Shown here piece by piece: positions 23,956-33,470 of a stretch of DNA of 64,000 nucleotides. The first letter of the stretch is position 1; each line of letters opens with the position of its first letter. A model generated the notes under the pieces. It worked only from the letters and a program-made list of their open reading frames with translations, had not been told where the DNA came from and did no database searches. The stretch spans positions 310,001 through 374,000 of the forward strand of contig NZ_JMKU01000002.1 in the NCBI RefSeq assembly GCF_000687165.1, given 5' to 3'. The DNA is from Paracidovorax oryzae ATCC 19882. Lineage in GTDB: Bacteria > Pseudomonadota > Gammaproteobacteria > Burkholderiales > Burkholderiaceae_C. A program made the translations under genes and the position numbers.

Positions 23956-24936
23956 ATGCTTGCCTTCATTCTGAGACGCCTCATCCAGGCCGTGATCGTC
24001 ATGGTCGCGGTGGCCTTCATCTCCTTCATGCTGTTCCAGTACGTGGGTGATCCCGTCACCTTCCTGCTCGGGCAGGACGCCACGCCGGACCAGATCCGGG
24101 ACATGCGGGCGGCACTCGGGCTGGACCAGCCCTTCATCGTGCAGTTCTGGCACTTCCTCGTGAACGCGGCGCAGGGGGAGTTCGGGCTGAGCCTCCGGCA
24201 GGGCGCCAAGGTGTCCAGCCTCATCGCCGAGCGATTCCCGGCCACGCTGGAACTGGCGCTGGTCGCCGCCGTCCTGGCCCTGGTGGTCGGGGTGCCCATG
24301 GGCGTGTATGCGGCGCTGCGCCGCGGCACCTTCACCAGCCAGCTGTTCATGACGCTGTCCCTGCTGGGGGTGTCGTTGCCCACATTCCTCATCGGCATCC
24401 TGCTGATCCTCGTGTTCGCCGTGCACCTGGGCTGGTTCCCGAGCTTCGGGCGCGGTCCGGTCACGCAGGTCGGCTGGTGGAGCACGGGCCTGCTCAATGC
24501 CAAGGGCTGGCACCACATCACGCTGCCGGCGGTGACGCTGGCCATCTTCCAGCTCACGCTCATCATGCGCCTCGTGCGCGCCGAAATGCTGGAGGTGCTG
24601 CGCACCGACTACATCAAGTTCGCCCGCGCCCGCGGCCTGTCTGACCGGGCCATCCATTTCGGGCACGCGCTGAAGAACACGCTGGTGCCGGTGATGACGA
24701 TCACCGGCCTGCAGTTGGGCGGCCTCATCGCCTTCGCCATCATCACCGAGACGGTGTTCCAGTGGCCCGGCATGGGGCTGCTCTTCATCCAGGCCGTGAC
24801 GTTCGCGGACATTCCCGTGATGGCGGCCTACCTCTGCCTGATCGCCCTGATCTTCGTGGTGATCAACCTGGTCGTGGACCTGCTGTATTTCGCGGTCGAT
24901 CCGCGACTGCGGGTGGGCAAGGCAGGAGGGCACTGA
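23956..24936 (+). CDS. dppB: Peptide-type ABC transporter permease, DppB-like
   Basis: This 326-residue inner-membrane permease has six hydrophobic helices and the DppB/OppB signature: the N-terminal FILRRLIQAVIVMVAV helix, and the EAA loop that reads FARARGLSDRAIHFGHALKN (about 217-236). It is the first gene of an operon whose order is permease, M20 hydrolase, binding protein, second permease and two ATPases. Substrates of such systems are di- and oligopeptides or similar zwitterions. The next gene starts two bases after the stop. Confidence 0.92.
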   Translation: MLAFILRRLIQAVIVMVAVAFISFMLFQYVGDPVTFLLGQDATPDQIRDMRAALGLDQPFIVQFWHFLVNAAQGEFGLSLRQGAKVSSLIAERFPATLELALVAAVLALVVGVPMGVYAALRRGTFTSQLFMTLSLLGVSLPTFLIGILLILVFAVHLGWFPSFGRGPVTQVGWWSTGLLNAKGWHHITLPAVTLAIFQLTLIMRLVRAEMLEVLRTDYIKFARARGLSDRAIHFGHALKNTLVPVMTITGLQLGGLIAFAIITETVFQWPGMGLLFIQAVTFADIPVMAAYLCLIALIFVVINLVVDLLYFAVDPRLRVGKAGGH

Positions 24937-24937
24937 C

Positions 24938-26185
24938 ATGGCGTTCGCAGCATCCAAGCCGGCACCGTCCGCACCGCCCCGCCTGCGGGCCGGCGGCCGC
25001 GCCTTCGCCCACATCGCGCAGTTCCATCCGGAGCTGACGACGTTCCGGCGCGACCTGCACGCCCATCCCGAACTGGGTTTCGAGGAGGTGTACACGGGCT
25101 CGCGCGTGAAAGAGGCGCTCAAGGTGTGCGGGGTGGACGAGATCCACGACGGCATCGGCCGCACCGGCATCGTGGCGGTGATCCATGGCCGCAGCCGTTC
25201 CAGCGGCAGCATGCTCGGCCTGCGGGCCGACATGGACGCCCTGCCGATGTCGGAGCAGAACGAGTTCACCTGGAAGTCCTGCAAGCCCGGGCTCATGCAT
25301 GGCTGCGGCCACGACGGCCATACGGCCATGCTGGTGGGGGCCGCGCGCTACCTCGCTGCCACGCGCCATTTCGACGGCACGGCCGTGCTTATCTTCCAGC
25401 CCGGCGAGGAGGGCTTCGGCGGTGCGCGCGTGATGATCGAGGACGGCCTGTTCGAACGCTTTCCCGTGCAGTCGGTCTATGCCATGCACAACTGGCCGGC
25501 GATGCGGCCGGGCACCATAGGACTCAATTCCGGGGCGATGATGGCATCGGCCGACCGCATCACCATCGAGATCACCGGCCGCGGAGGCCACGGCGCGCAT
25601 CCCTACCAGACGGTGGACGTGGTGCTGGTGGCCGCCCACATCATCACCGCGGTGCAGGGCATCGTTTCGCGCAACGTGCGCCCGCTCGACAGCGCGGTGA
25701 TCAGCCTGTGCGCGATGCAGGCGGGCGACCTGGGCGCCTTCAGCGTGCTGCCCGGCACGGCCACGCTGGTGGGCACCGTGCGCACGTTCTCGCCCGCGGT
25801 GCAGGAAATGATCGAGCAGCGCCTCAAGGACCTGTGCAGCGCGGTGGCTCTGGGCTTCGGTGCCGCGGCCACCGTGCGCTACGAGCGCATCTATCCCGCG
25901 ACCATCAATACCGAGAGCGACGCGCAGTTCGCGGGGGACGTGGCGGTGTCGATCGTCGGCGCGGAGAACGTGGTGCGCGACCTCGAGCCCAGCATGGGGG
26001 CGGAGGATTTTTCCTTCATGCTGCAGAGCAAGCCGGGTGCCTACCTGCGCATCGGGCAGGGCACCGGGCCCGGCCACAGCGCGCTGCACAACAGCCGGTA
26101 CGACTTCAATGACGAAATCCTGCCGCTGGGCGCCGCGCTGCATGCGGGTCTGGTCGAGCAGGCGATGCCGCTGGCAGCGGTTTGA
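24938..26185 (+). CDS. M20-family aminoacylase/hippurate hydrolase-like amidohydrolase
   Basis: The 415-residue zinc-dependent amidohydrolase resembles HipO/AbgB-type enzymes that split N-acyl amino acids. Metal-binding blocks are LRADMDALPM (about 95-104), MHGCGHDGHTAML (about 121-133), QPGEEGFGGARVMI (about 157-170) and GAEDFSFML near 350. A central dimerisation domain begins near residue 205. It has no signal peptide, so it would act in the cytoplasm on what the surrounding transporter imports. It is placed two bases after the permease gene and twelve bases before the binding-protein start, an arrangement implying a shared substrate. Confidence 0.9.
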   Translation: MAFAASKPAPSAPPRLRAGGRAFAHIAQFHPELTTFRRDLHAHPELGFEEVYTGSRVKEALKVCGVDEIHDGIGRTGIVAVIHGRSRSSGSMLGLRADMDALPMSEQNEFTWKSCKPGLMHGCGHDGHTAMLVGAARYLAATRHFDGTAVLIFQPGEEGFGGARVMIEDGLFERFPVQSVYAMHNWPAMRPGTIGLNSGAMMASADRITIEITGRGGHGAHPYQTVDVVLVAAHIITAVQGIVSRNVRPLDSAVISLCAMQAGDLGAFSVLPGTATLVGTVRTFSPAVQEMIEQRLKDLCSAVALGFGAAATVRYERIYPATINTESDAQFAGDVAVSIVGAENVVRDLEPSMGAEDFSFMLQSKPGAYLRIGQGTGPGHSALHNSRYDFNDEILPLGAALHAGLVEQAMPLAAV

Positions 26186-26196
26186 GGGGCATGACG

Positions 26197-27777
26197 ATGA
26201 ATTTCCCACGCACGGCATTGCGCGCCGCCATCGGCGCGTCCCTGGTCGCCGCAGCCTGCATGGCGGGCGCGCAGACCATCCGTGTCGCCAACCAGGGCGA
26301 TGCGCTGTCGATGGATCCGCATTCCCTGAACGAGAGCCTGCAGCTCAGCGTGACCGGCAATGTCTATGAACCGCTCGTGGGCCGCAACAAGGACCTGAGC
26401 CTGGCGCCGGCTCTGGCAACCCGATGGACGCAGACCTCGCCCACGGTGTGGCGGTTCGAGCTGCGGCGGGGCGTCCGCTTCCACGACGGCAGCCCGTTCA
26501 CCGCCGACGACGTGCTGTTCTCGCTGGCGCGCACGCAGGCCGGGAGCTCGGACATGAAGACGTACACCAACGACTTCAAGGAAGTGCGCAAGGTGGACGA
26601 CTACACGGTCGAGATCGAGACCAAGTCCCCGTATCCGATCCTTCCCGATGTGCTCGCGCTCGTGTACATGATGTCCCGCAAGTGGTGCGAGGCGAACCAT
26701 GCCGTCGAGCCGGTGGACCGGCGCAAGGGCGTGGAGAACGCGGCGTCGTTCCGGGCCAACGGCACGGGGCCGTTCCGCCTGCGCGAGCGCCAGCCCGGCG
26801 TGCGCACGGTGTTCACGCGCAACCCGCAGTACTGGGGGGCGATCGAGGGCAACGTGGCCGAGGTGGTGTTCACGCCCATCGGCAATGACGCCACGCGCGT
26901 CGCGGCGCTGCTGTCGGGCCAGGTGGACGTGATGGAGCCCGTGCCGGTGCAGGACATCGAGCGCGTGAACACGAGCCCGCTCACGCGCGCCGTGACCGGG
27001 CCCGAGCTGCGCACCATCTTCCTGGGCATGGACCAGAAGCGCGACGAACTGCTGTATTCCAGCGTGAAGGGCAAGAATCCGTTCAAGGACAAGCGCGTGC
27101 GCCAGGCTTTCTACCAAGCCATCGACATCGACGGCATCCGCAAGACGGTGATGCGCGGCGCATCCAATCCTTCGGCACTGTTGGTCGGCCCGGGCGTCAA
27201 TGGCTTCCAGCCCGACATCAAGCGGCTGCCCTACGATGCCGACGCGGCGCGCAAGCTGCTGGCCGAGGCCGGCTATCCAAACGGCTTCGAGGTGGGCATG
27301 AACTGCCCGAACGACCGCTACGTGAACGATGCGCGCATCTGCCAGGCCGTCGCCGCCAACCTGGCGCGCATCGGCGTGAAGGTGAACCTGCAGGCGGAGA
27401 CCAAGGGCACCTATTTCCCCAAGGTGCTGCGGCGGGATACCAGTTTCTACATGCTGGGCTGGATGCCTTCCACCTACGACGCGCACAACGCCATGAATGC
27501 GCTGATGGCCTGCGTGGACGACAAGGGCGCCGGCCAGTTCAACCTGGGCGGCTACTGCAACCCCAAGGTGGATCAGCTCACGCAGCAGGTGCAATCGGAG
27601 ACCGACAAGGCCCGGCGCGACGCGATGATCCGCGAAGCCTTCGAGATCCATGCGGCCGACGTGGGCCACATCCCGCTGCACCAGCAGGCCCTGGCCTGGG
27701 GCGTGTCGCGCAAGGTGGCGCTGGTGCAGATGGCCGACAACTTCATGCCGTTCAAGTGGATGAGCCTCGCGAAATGA
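26197..27777 (+). CDS. dppA: Periplasmic peptide-binding protein, DppA-like
   Basis: This 526-residue extracellular solute-binding protein (family 5) starts with a signal peptide ending at AGAQ. The family block NVYEPLVGRNKDLSLAPALA (about 46-65) and the RRGVRFHDGSPFTADDVLFS region follow, typical of DppA/OppA. The start at 26197 has GAGGGG with a seven-base spacer; an in-frame ATG at 26191 is too close to that site. It gives the transporter its specificity, here probably an N-acyl amino acid or small peptide given the neighbouring amidohydrolase. Confidence 0.92.
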   Translation: MNFPRTALRAAIGASLVAAACMAGAQTIRVANQGDALSMDPHSLNESLQLSVTGNVYEPLVGRNKDLSLAPALATRWTQTSPTVWRFELRRGVRFHDGSPFTADDVLFSLARTQAGSSDMKTYTNDFKEVRKVDDYTVEIETKSPYPILPDVLALVYMMSRKWCEANHAVEPVDRRKGVENAASFRANGTGPFRLRERQPGVRTVFTRNPQYWGAIEGNVAEVVFTPIGNDATRVAALLSGQVDVMEPVPVQDIERVNTSPLTRAVTGPELRTIFLGMDQKRDELLYSSVKGKNPFKDKRVRQAFYQAIDIDGIRKTVMRGASNPSALLVGPGVNGFQPDIKRLPYDADAARKLLAEAGYPNGFEVGMNCPNDRYVNDARICQAVAANLARIGVKVNLQAETKGTYFPKVLRRDTSFYMLGWMPSTYDAHNAMNALMACVDDKGAGQFNLGGYCNPKVDQLTQQVQSETDKARRDAMIREAFEIHAADVGHIPLHQQALAWGVSRKVALVQMADNFMPFKWMSLAK

Positions 27778-27841
27778 CGCGCTGATCCGTTCCGCCCGCG
27801 TGGAGATGCCGCTCCGCTCCACGCCTTTCCAGAATTCCACG

Positions 27842-28753
27842 ATGAAAAAAACGCTCTCCCGATGGCTCGACAGCGATGTCGGCTACAGCTTCCGCACCTC
27901 GCCCGTCGCCATCGGCGCCGCGGCGATCGCGGTGGTGTGCTTGTTCTGCTCTCTGTTCGCGGGCTGGGTGGCGCCGCACAACCCGTTCGACCTCACGACG
28001 CTCGAGCTGAGCGACGCCCGGCTGCCGCCGGCGTGGAGCGACGGCGGCTCCTGGAAGTACCCGTTCGGCACCGACGACCAGGGGCGCGACATCCTTTCGG
28101 CGCTGATCTACGGGGCACGCATTTCCCTCGTCGTCGGCCTGGCATCCGTCGCGCTGTCGGTGGTGGTGGGGGTGGCGCTCGGGCTGCTGGCGGGCTTCAA
28201 GGGCGGCTGGATCGATGCGGTGCTCATGCGCCTGTGCGACGTGATGCTGTCCTTTCCCGCGATCCTCGTGGCCCTGCTGATCGCCGGGGTGGGCCGTGCG
28301 GTGTTCCCCAACGCGCACGAGTCGCTGGCCTTCGGCGTGCTGATCATTTCCATCTCCCTCACGGGCTGGGTGCAGTATGCGCGCACGGTGCGTGGCTCCA
28401 CCCTGGTGGAGCGCAACAAGGAATACGTGCAGGCCGCCCGGGTGACGGGCGTGTCGCCCTCGCGCATCATGCGGCGCCACGTGCTGCCCAACGTGCTCGG
28501 GCCGGTGATGGTGCTGGCCACCATCCAGGTGGCCACGGCGATCATCACCGAAGCGACCCTGTCCTTCCTGGGCGTGGGGGCGCCGCCCACGTCGCCCTCG
28601 CTCGGCACGCTGATCCGCATCGGCAACGACTACCTCTTCTCGGGCGAATGGTGGATCACGGTGTTCCCGGGCGTGATGCTGGTGTTGATCGCGCTCTCCG
28701 TGAATCTGCTGGGCGACTGGCTGCGCGATGCGCTGAATCCGCGCCTTCGCTAG
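27842..28753 (+). CDS. dppC: Peptide-type ABC transporter permease, DppC-like
   Basis: The 303-residue partner permease has an N-terminal membrane helix, the NPFDLTTLELSDARLPPAW segment and YPFGTDDQGRDILSALIYG typical of DppC, then five more helices with the EAA loop AARVTGVSPSRIMRRHVLPN (about 197-216). The ATG at 27842 gives a normal DppC start with basic residues; an in-frame ATG at 27800 would add 14 residues. A 63-base gap separates it from dppA. Confidence 0.92.
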   Translation: MKKTLSRWLDSDVGYSFRTSPVAIGAAAIAVVCLFCSLFAGWVAPHNPFDLTTLELSDARLPPAWSDGGSWKYPFGTDDQGRDILSALIYGARISLVVGLASVALSVVVGVALGLLAGFKGGWIDAVLMRLCDVMLSFPAILVALLIAGVGRAVFPNAHESLAFGVLIISISLTGWVQYARTVRGSTLVERNKEYVQAARVTGVSPSRIMRRHVLPNVLGPVMVLATIQVATAIITEATLSFLGVGAPPTSPSLGTLIRIGNDYLFSGEWWITVFPGVMLVLIALSVNLLGDWLRDALNPRLR

Positions 28754-28766
28754 GGATGGAGCGCAA

Positions 28767-28784
28767 CCCCCTGAGCGGCTGCGC
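28767..28784. repeat. Fragment of the dispersed intergenic element
   Basis: Eighteen bases, CCCCCTGAGCGGCTGCGC, are identical to the reverse complement of the terminal part of copy B (about 34618-34636). They lie between dppC and dppD and look like the remnant end of the same element. Confidence 0.5.
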
Positions 28785-28819
28785 GCGGAATGCAACGGAT
28801 AACGGATGGATGGCCTGCC

Positions 28820-29818
28820 ATGTCCCTTCTTGAAGTCGAGAACCTCGTCGTCGAATTTCCGGGCCGCCGCGGCACGCTGCGGGCGCTGGACGATATTTCC
28901 TTTTCGATCGCGCCCGGAGAGATCCTGGGCGTGGTGGGCGAGTCCGGTGCTGGCAAGTCGCTGACCGGCGCGGCCATCATCGGGCTGCTGGAGCCGCCGG
29001 GCCGCGTGGCGGGCGGGCGGCTCCTGCTGCAGGGCGAGCGCATCGACAACCTGCCGCCGCAGAAGATGCGCCATGTGCGCGGGCGGCGCATCGGTGCCAT
29101 CTTCCAGGACCCGCTGACCTCGCTGAACCCGCTCTACACGGTCGGCCGGCAACTGGTGGAGACGATCCAGGCGCACCTGCCGGTGAATGCCGCGGAGGCG
29201 CGGCGCAGGGCGATCCAGCTGCTCAAGGACACGGGCATTCCCGCGGCGGAGCAGCGCGTGGACCACTATCCCCACCAGTTCTCGGGTGGCATGCGGCAGC
29301 GGGTGGTGATCGCGCTGGCGCTGGCGGCCGAGCCCCAGCTCATCGTGGCCGACGAGCCCACCACCGCGCTGGACGTGTCGATCCAGGCGCAGATCATCCA
29401 GTTGCTCAAGAACATCTGCAAGTCGCGCGGCGCGGCCGTGATGCTCATCACCCACGACATGGGGGTGATCGCCGAGACCTGCGACCGCGTGGCCGTGCTC
29501 TATGCCGGCCGCGTGGCGGAGATCGGGCCGGTGCACGAGGTGATCAACCATCCCGCCCATCCCTACACGGCGGGGCTGATGGCGTCGATTCCCGACATGG
29601 CGCAGGACCGCGAGCGCCTGAACCAGATCGACGGCGCGATGCCGCGGCTCAATGCCATTCCAGCGGGCTGCGCCTTCAATCCGCGCTGTCCCCATGCCTT
29701 CGAACGCTGCCGCGTGGAGCGGCCGGAACTGCTGCCTGCCGGACCCACGCGCGCCGCGTGCTGGCTGCATGCCGCCACGCCGAACGCCTCCGCCGCCATC
29801 CAGGAAGCCGTGTCATGA
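28820..29818 (+). CDS. dppD: Peptide-type ABC transporter ATPase, DppD-like
   Basis: The 332-residue ATPase has Walker [10 protein letters not shown] (about 40-48), the signature [15 protein letters not shown], Walker [13 protein letters not shown] and the H-loop LITHDMG. The C-terminal oligopeptide-transporter extension, with Cys-rich [15 protein letters not shown], is present; in several DppD/DppF proteins such cysteines bind an iron-sulfur cluster. Start 28820 was chosen because residues from MSLLEVENL fit the family. Its stop overlaps the dppF ATG by four bases. Confidence 0.93.
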   Translation: MSLLEVENLVVEFPGRRGTLRALDDISFSIAPGEILGVVGESGAGKSLTGAAIIGLLEPPGRVAGGRLLLQGERIDNLPPQKMRHVRGRRIGAIFQDPLTSLNPLYTVGRQLVETIQAHLPVNAAEARRRAIQLLKDTGIPAAEQRVDHYPHQFSGGMRQRVVIALALAAEPQLIVADEPTTALDVSIQAQIIQLLKNICKSRGAAVMLITHDMGVIAETCDRVAVLYAGRVAEIGPVHEVINHPAHPYTAGLMASIPDMAQDRERLNQIDGAMPRLNAIPAGCAFNPRCPHAFERCRVERPELLPAGPTRAACWLHAATPNASAAIQEAVS

Positions 29819-30870
29819 GCAACGCGATGCCCACCCCGAAGAATAACGCCGGCGCTCCGCTGGTGCAGGCGCATGACCTGGCCAAGACCTTCGATGTCTC
29901 CGCGCCGTGGCTCAACCGCGTGCTGGAGCGCAAGCCTCGCACGCTGCTGCATGCGGTGGACGGCGTGAGCTTCACCATCGAGAAGGGCAAGACCCTTGCG
30001 CTGGTCGGCGAGTCCGGCTGCGGCAAGAGCACCGTGGCACGGCTGCTCGTGGGCCTGTACGAACCCACGCGCGGCGGCCTCACCTTCGACGGCCAGGATG
30101 CGCACGCCGCGTTCAAGGGCCGCGATGCGCGCACCATGCGCCAGCGCATCCAGATGATCTTCCAGGATCCGTACGCGAGCCTGAACCCGCGCTGGATCGT
30201 GGAGGACATCATCGGCGAGCCGCTGCGCGAGCACGGCCTCATCACCGACAAGGCCCAGCTGCGGCAGCGCGTGGGCGAACTGCTGCAGTCCGTGGGGCTG
30301 TCGCCGCTGGACATGGCCAAGTACCCGCACCAGTTCTCGGGCGGGCAGCGGCAGCGCATATCGATCGCGCGGGCGCTGGCGACCGAGCCGGAGTTCCTGG
30401 TATGCGACGAGCCCACGTCGGCGCTGGACGTGTCCGTGCAGGCGCAGGTGCTCAACATCATGAAGGACCTGCAGCGCGAGCGGCACCTGACCTACCTGTT
30501 CATCAGCCACAACCTCGCCGTGGTGCGCCACGTGAGCGACCAGGTGGGCGTGATGTACCTGGGGCGCCTCGTGGAGCTGGCCGACAAGCGCGAGCTCTTC
30601 GCCGCGCCGCGCCATCCCTACACCCGCATGCTGCTGGACGCCATCCCGAAGATGCACGACACGGGCCGCGCGCGCACGCCCGTGCAGGGGGAAGTGCCGA
30701 ATCCGCTCAATCCGCCGTCCGGCTGCGCCTTCAATCCGCGCTGCCCCCATGCCAACGACCGCTGCCGCACCGAGCGGCCGCAGCTCATCGACGACGGCGG
30801 CGTGCGCGTGGCCTGCCACGGCATCGAGGAGGGGCGGATTCCGCGGGCGGTGGCTGTGCAGGCCGCCTGA
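29815..30870 (+). CDS. dppF: Peptide-type ABC transporter ATPase, DppF-like
   Basis: This 351-residue ATPase pairs with DppD. Walker A is GESGCGKST (about 64-72), the signature [15 protein letters not shown], Walker [13 protein letters not shown] and the H-loop FISHNLA. The C-terminal Cys-rich [15 protein letters not shown] mirrors that of the partner. It is the last gene of the operon and converges on the DoxX gene with 39 bases between, where a small hairpin lies. Confidence 0.93.
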   Translation: MSNAMPTPKNNAGAPLVQAHDLAKTFDVSAPWLNRVLERKPRTLLHAVDGVSFTIEKGKTLALVGESGCGKSTVARLLVGLYEPTRGGLTFDGQDAHAAFKGRDARTMRQRIQMIFQDPYASLNPRWIVEDIIGEPLREHGLITDKAQLRQRVGELLQSVGLSPLDMAKYPHQFSGGQRQRISIARALATEPEFLVCDEPTSALDVSVQAQVLNIMKDLQRERHLTYLFISHNLAVVRHVSDQVGVMYLGRLVELADKRELFAAPRHPYTRMLLDAIPKMHDTGRARTPVQGEVPNPLNPPSGCAFNPRCPHANDRCRTERPQLIDDGGVRVACHGIEEGRIPRAVAVQAA

Positions 30871-30883
30871 GGGCCACGCGAGC

Positions 30884-30904
30884 AAAATGTCCCTGAGTGG
30901 GACA
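30884..30904 (-). terminator. Small hairpin between dppF and the DoxX gene
   Basis: TGTCCC (30888-30893) and GGGACA (30899-30904) form a 6-base-pair stem; on the leftward strand it is followed by four T, just after the DoxX stop. It is a weak but plausible terminator. Confidence 0.45.
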
Positions 30905-30909
30905 GGCAG

Positions 30910-31386
30910 TCAGTTGAAGCGGCCGTGCGCCCCGCCCAGGCCGTAGCGGCCGGCCCCGAGCAGCATCACGGCGAGGGCGCCGAACAGGTACATGCCCTGC
31001 AGCTCCAGGGCCCAGCCGCCCTGCTGCGTCATCGTGAACAGCTGGCCCATGTGTACGAGGGCGATGGCCACCACCATGTTGACGAAGATGATGGCTGCGC
31101 CCGCGCGGGTGGCGATGCCGGCGATGACCATCAGGGGCGCCAGGATTTCACCGACGTACACAAGGTAGCCGAGGGCGCCCGGCAGGCCGGCTTTTTCCAG
31201 CATGCCCGTGATGAAGCCGGCGCCGTTCTGCAGCTTGAAGATGCCGTGCAGCAGGATCAACACGCCCAGCGCGAGGCGCAGCACGAGCTTGCCTGCGTCG
31301 TCCAGGGCCGGGGCCGCGGCCGGGGTGGCTGCGGAACCGGGGCGCTGGGGGGACATGGTTCGGGTGGATGCGGTCGAGAGGGTCAT
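30910..31386 (-). CDS. DoxX-family inner-membrane protein
   Basis: The 158-residue protein has four hydrophobic helices and the DoxX-family pattern: LGVLILLHGIFKLQNG at the first helix, YVGEILAPLMVIAGIATR at the second, and further helices ending at GRYGLGG. DoxX-like proteins are linked loosely to quinone or thiol redox and oxidative stress, but no precise reaction is known for most. A Ser/Thr/Pro-rich N-terminus of about 27 residues precedes the first helix. It appears to be transcribed alone; the 199 bases upstream show no other gene. Confidence 0.85.
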   Translation of the reverse strand: MTLSTASTRTMSPQRPGSAATPAAAPALDDAGKLVLRLALGVLILLHGIFKLQNGAGFITGMLEKAGLPGALGYLVYVGEILAPLMVIAGIATRAGAAIIFVNMVVAIALVHMGQLFTMTQQGGWALELQGMYLFGALAVMLLGAGRYGLGGAHGRFN

Positions 31387-31585
31387 GGCAGTGCTCCTGG
31401 CAATAGGGGGTGAGTCATCGATGCCCGCAGTGTGCGCGCCGCCGCCGGGGGGTGTCGGTGCGTTTTCTCACACTGTCCCCGCGATGTCTCCCGGAGCGTG
31501 TCGGAGCACGCCGCGCCACTGGCCCGGCAGTGAACGACAGCGTTGACCCCCTCCGCTGACCGACCCTTGCCGCAGTGCCGGTCCC

Positions 31586-33241
31586 TCAGGCGGATGCCAG
31601 CGCCGGGCGGTACGCGTGCGGCAGAGCCGCAGCCGCCCTGGCCGGACCGTAGGAGCGCCGTTCCGTTGCCGCAGGGGCTGCCTGGGCCTGGAGCTTGAAG
31701 ACCGCCACCAGCGTGTTGAGCTGTTCGGATTGCGACCGCAGGCTGGCGGCCGCGGCGGCGCTTTGCTCCACCAGCGCGGCGTTCTGCTGCGTCACCTGGT
31801 CCAGGTGGTTCACTGCTTCGCCCACCTGCCCGATGCCGCTGCTCTGCTCGGCCGAGGCGTTGGCGATCTCGCTGATCAGGGTGCCGACCTGGCGGACCTG
31901 CGCGACGATGTCGTCCATGCTGCGGCCCGCTTCGCCGACCAGCTGGCTGCCGTTGCCCACCTTCGCCACGCTGTCCGTGATGAGGTCCTTGATTTCCTTG
32001 GCGGCCTGGGAGGAGCGCTGCGCCAGCGTGCGCACTTCGCTCGCCACCACGGCGAAGCCCCGGCCCTGCTCGCCGGCCCGCGCGGCCTCCACGGCCGCAT
32101 TCAGCGCCAGGATATTGGTCTGGAAGGCGATGGAATCGATGACGCTGGTGATGTCCGCGATCCTGTTCGAGGAAGCCGCGATGGCCTGCATGGTCTCCAC
32201 CACGCTCCCGACGATGGTGCCTCCCTGTTCCGCCGCCTGGGTCGCGCGGGCGGCGAGTTGGTTGGCCTCCCGTGCGGTGTCGGAGTTGGTCTTCACGGTG
32301 CTGCTCAGTTCCTCCATCGATGCCGCGGTTTCCTCCAGGCTGCTGGCCTGCTGCTCGGTGCGCTGGCTCAGGTCCGCATTGCCCATCGCGATCTCGGCCG
32401 CGCCGGTGGCGATGCTCTCGCTGCTGTCGCGCACCTGGCCGACCATGGATACCAACTGGCCGTTCATGTGCTGCAGGGCCTGCAGCAGTGCCGCGGGTTC
32501 GTCCCTGCCCTCCACGTGAAACGACATGGTCAGATCGCCCCGCGCCACGGCCGACGCGATCGACACGCCGGTGGCCAGGGGGAGCGTGATGGAGCGCGTC
32601 ACCGCGACGGCCAGCACCAGCCCGCAGACGACCGCCAGGGCGATCATCGCGCCGAACACGAAAATCGCGCGTTGGTAGCCTTCGTTCGCTGCCGTGGCCG
32701 CGGCGGTTCCGCCGTCCTCGTTCAGTTTCACGAGCAGGCCCAGCGTTTCCATCAATTCCGCGAATGCCTTCGCGGATTCCCCGGTGGCCAGCCCCCCGGC
32801 AGCGGTTGCCGAGCCGCCGGCTTCGTCGAGCGTCATGACGATGCGGCGCTCCATGGCGCGGTAGGTGTCGAGCTGCCCGTGGAACACATCGTAGAGCCTG
32901 CGCTCTTCAGGCGAGGAGATCAGGCGTTCGTAACTGGCCAGGGTGCGCGGCAATTGCCCGTCCATGACCTCCTTCTGGATGTCGAGCTGGCGCTGGCGGC
33001 CCTCCGGCGTGGTCTCCAGAATACGGCGCATGCTGGCGCGGCGGCCGCTGTTCAGCTCGGCGCGGATTTCCCCGATCACCTTGATGCTGGGCAGCCAGTT
33101 ATTGCCGAGTTCGCCGGCATGGTGGTTGATGTTGCGGATCTGGACGATGCCGAAGAGTCCCAGCGCGAAGAGCAGGGCCAGCAATGCACCGAAGCCCAGC
33201 GCCAGCCGGGTGCCGATCTTGACTTGCCGAAGTAGTTGCAT
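31586..33241 (-). CDS. Methyl-accepting chemotaxis protein with four-helix-bundle sensor
   Basis: This 551-residue chemoreceptor has a first membrane helix (about 11-30), a periplasmic helical sensor of about 150 residues of the 4HB_MCP kind, a second helix (about 191-212), a HAMP domain and the signalling hairpin whose tip reads [20 protein letters not shown] (about 368-387). No CheR/CheB-tethering pentapeptide ends the protein. It signals to the CheA/CheW array at the pole; the ligand is unknown. A FliA-type promoter lies 60 bases upstream, tying it to the flagellar regulon. Confidence 0.95.
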   Translation of the reverse strand: MQLLRQVKIGTRLALGFGALLALLFALGLFGIVQIRNINHHAGELGNNWLPSIKVIGEIRAELNSGRRASMRRILETTPEGRQRQLDIQKEVMDGQLPRTLASYERLISSPEERRLYDVFHGQLDTYRAMERRIVMTLDEAGGSATAAGGLATGESAKAFAELMETLGLLVKLNEDGGTAAATAANEGYQRAIFVFGAMIALAVVCGLVLAVAVTRSITLPLATGVSIASAVARGDLTMSFHVEGRDEPAALLQALQHMNGQLVSMVGQVRDSSESIATGAAEIAMGNADLSQRTEQQASSLEETAASMEELSSTVKTNSDTAREANQLAARATQAAEQGGTIVGSVVETMQAIAASSNRIADITSVIDSIAFQTNILALNAAVEAARAGEQGRGFAVVASEVRTLAQRSSQAAKEIKDLITDSVAKVGNGSQLVGEAGRSMDDIVAQVRQVGTLISEIANASAEQSSGIGQVGEAVNHLDQVTQQNAALVEQSAAAAASLRSQSEQLNTLVAVFKLQAQAAPAATERRSYGPARAAAALPHAYRPALASA

Positions 33242-33300
33242 GGACAGACTCCCGTGTGTTTGATATGAAGAAGATCATATTTATCAAACTTAAGAGGCGC

Positions 33301-33327
33301 TTATCGGAGCCTGTTAACTTTTCCTTA
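33301..33327 (-). promoter_or_regulatory. FliA (sigma-28) type promoter for the chemoreceptor gene
   Basis: On the leftward strand TAAG (33324-33327), 15 bases and TCCGATAA (33301-33308) match the flagellar consensus TAAA-N15-GCCGATAA with exact spacing and one change in each box. The -10 box is 60 bases from the start codon. Confidence 0.7.
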
Positions 33328-33470
33328 CGTTGGAATCGTATGAAATCAACGGCTTATGGTTGAGTCAGTCCGAGGTAAGCCGCCGCAGTGGGTGCGGTCA
33401 TTTATCACATGGATCACTTGCGGCGTGCGCTTGCGCAGGCATCCGCCGTCCGGCGTCTGCAGTGCGCGCT

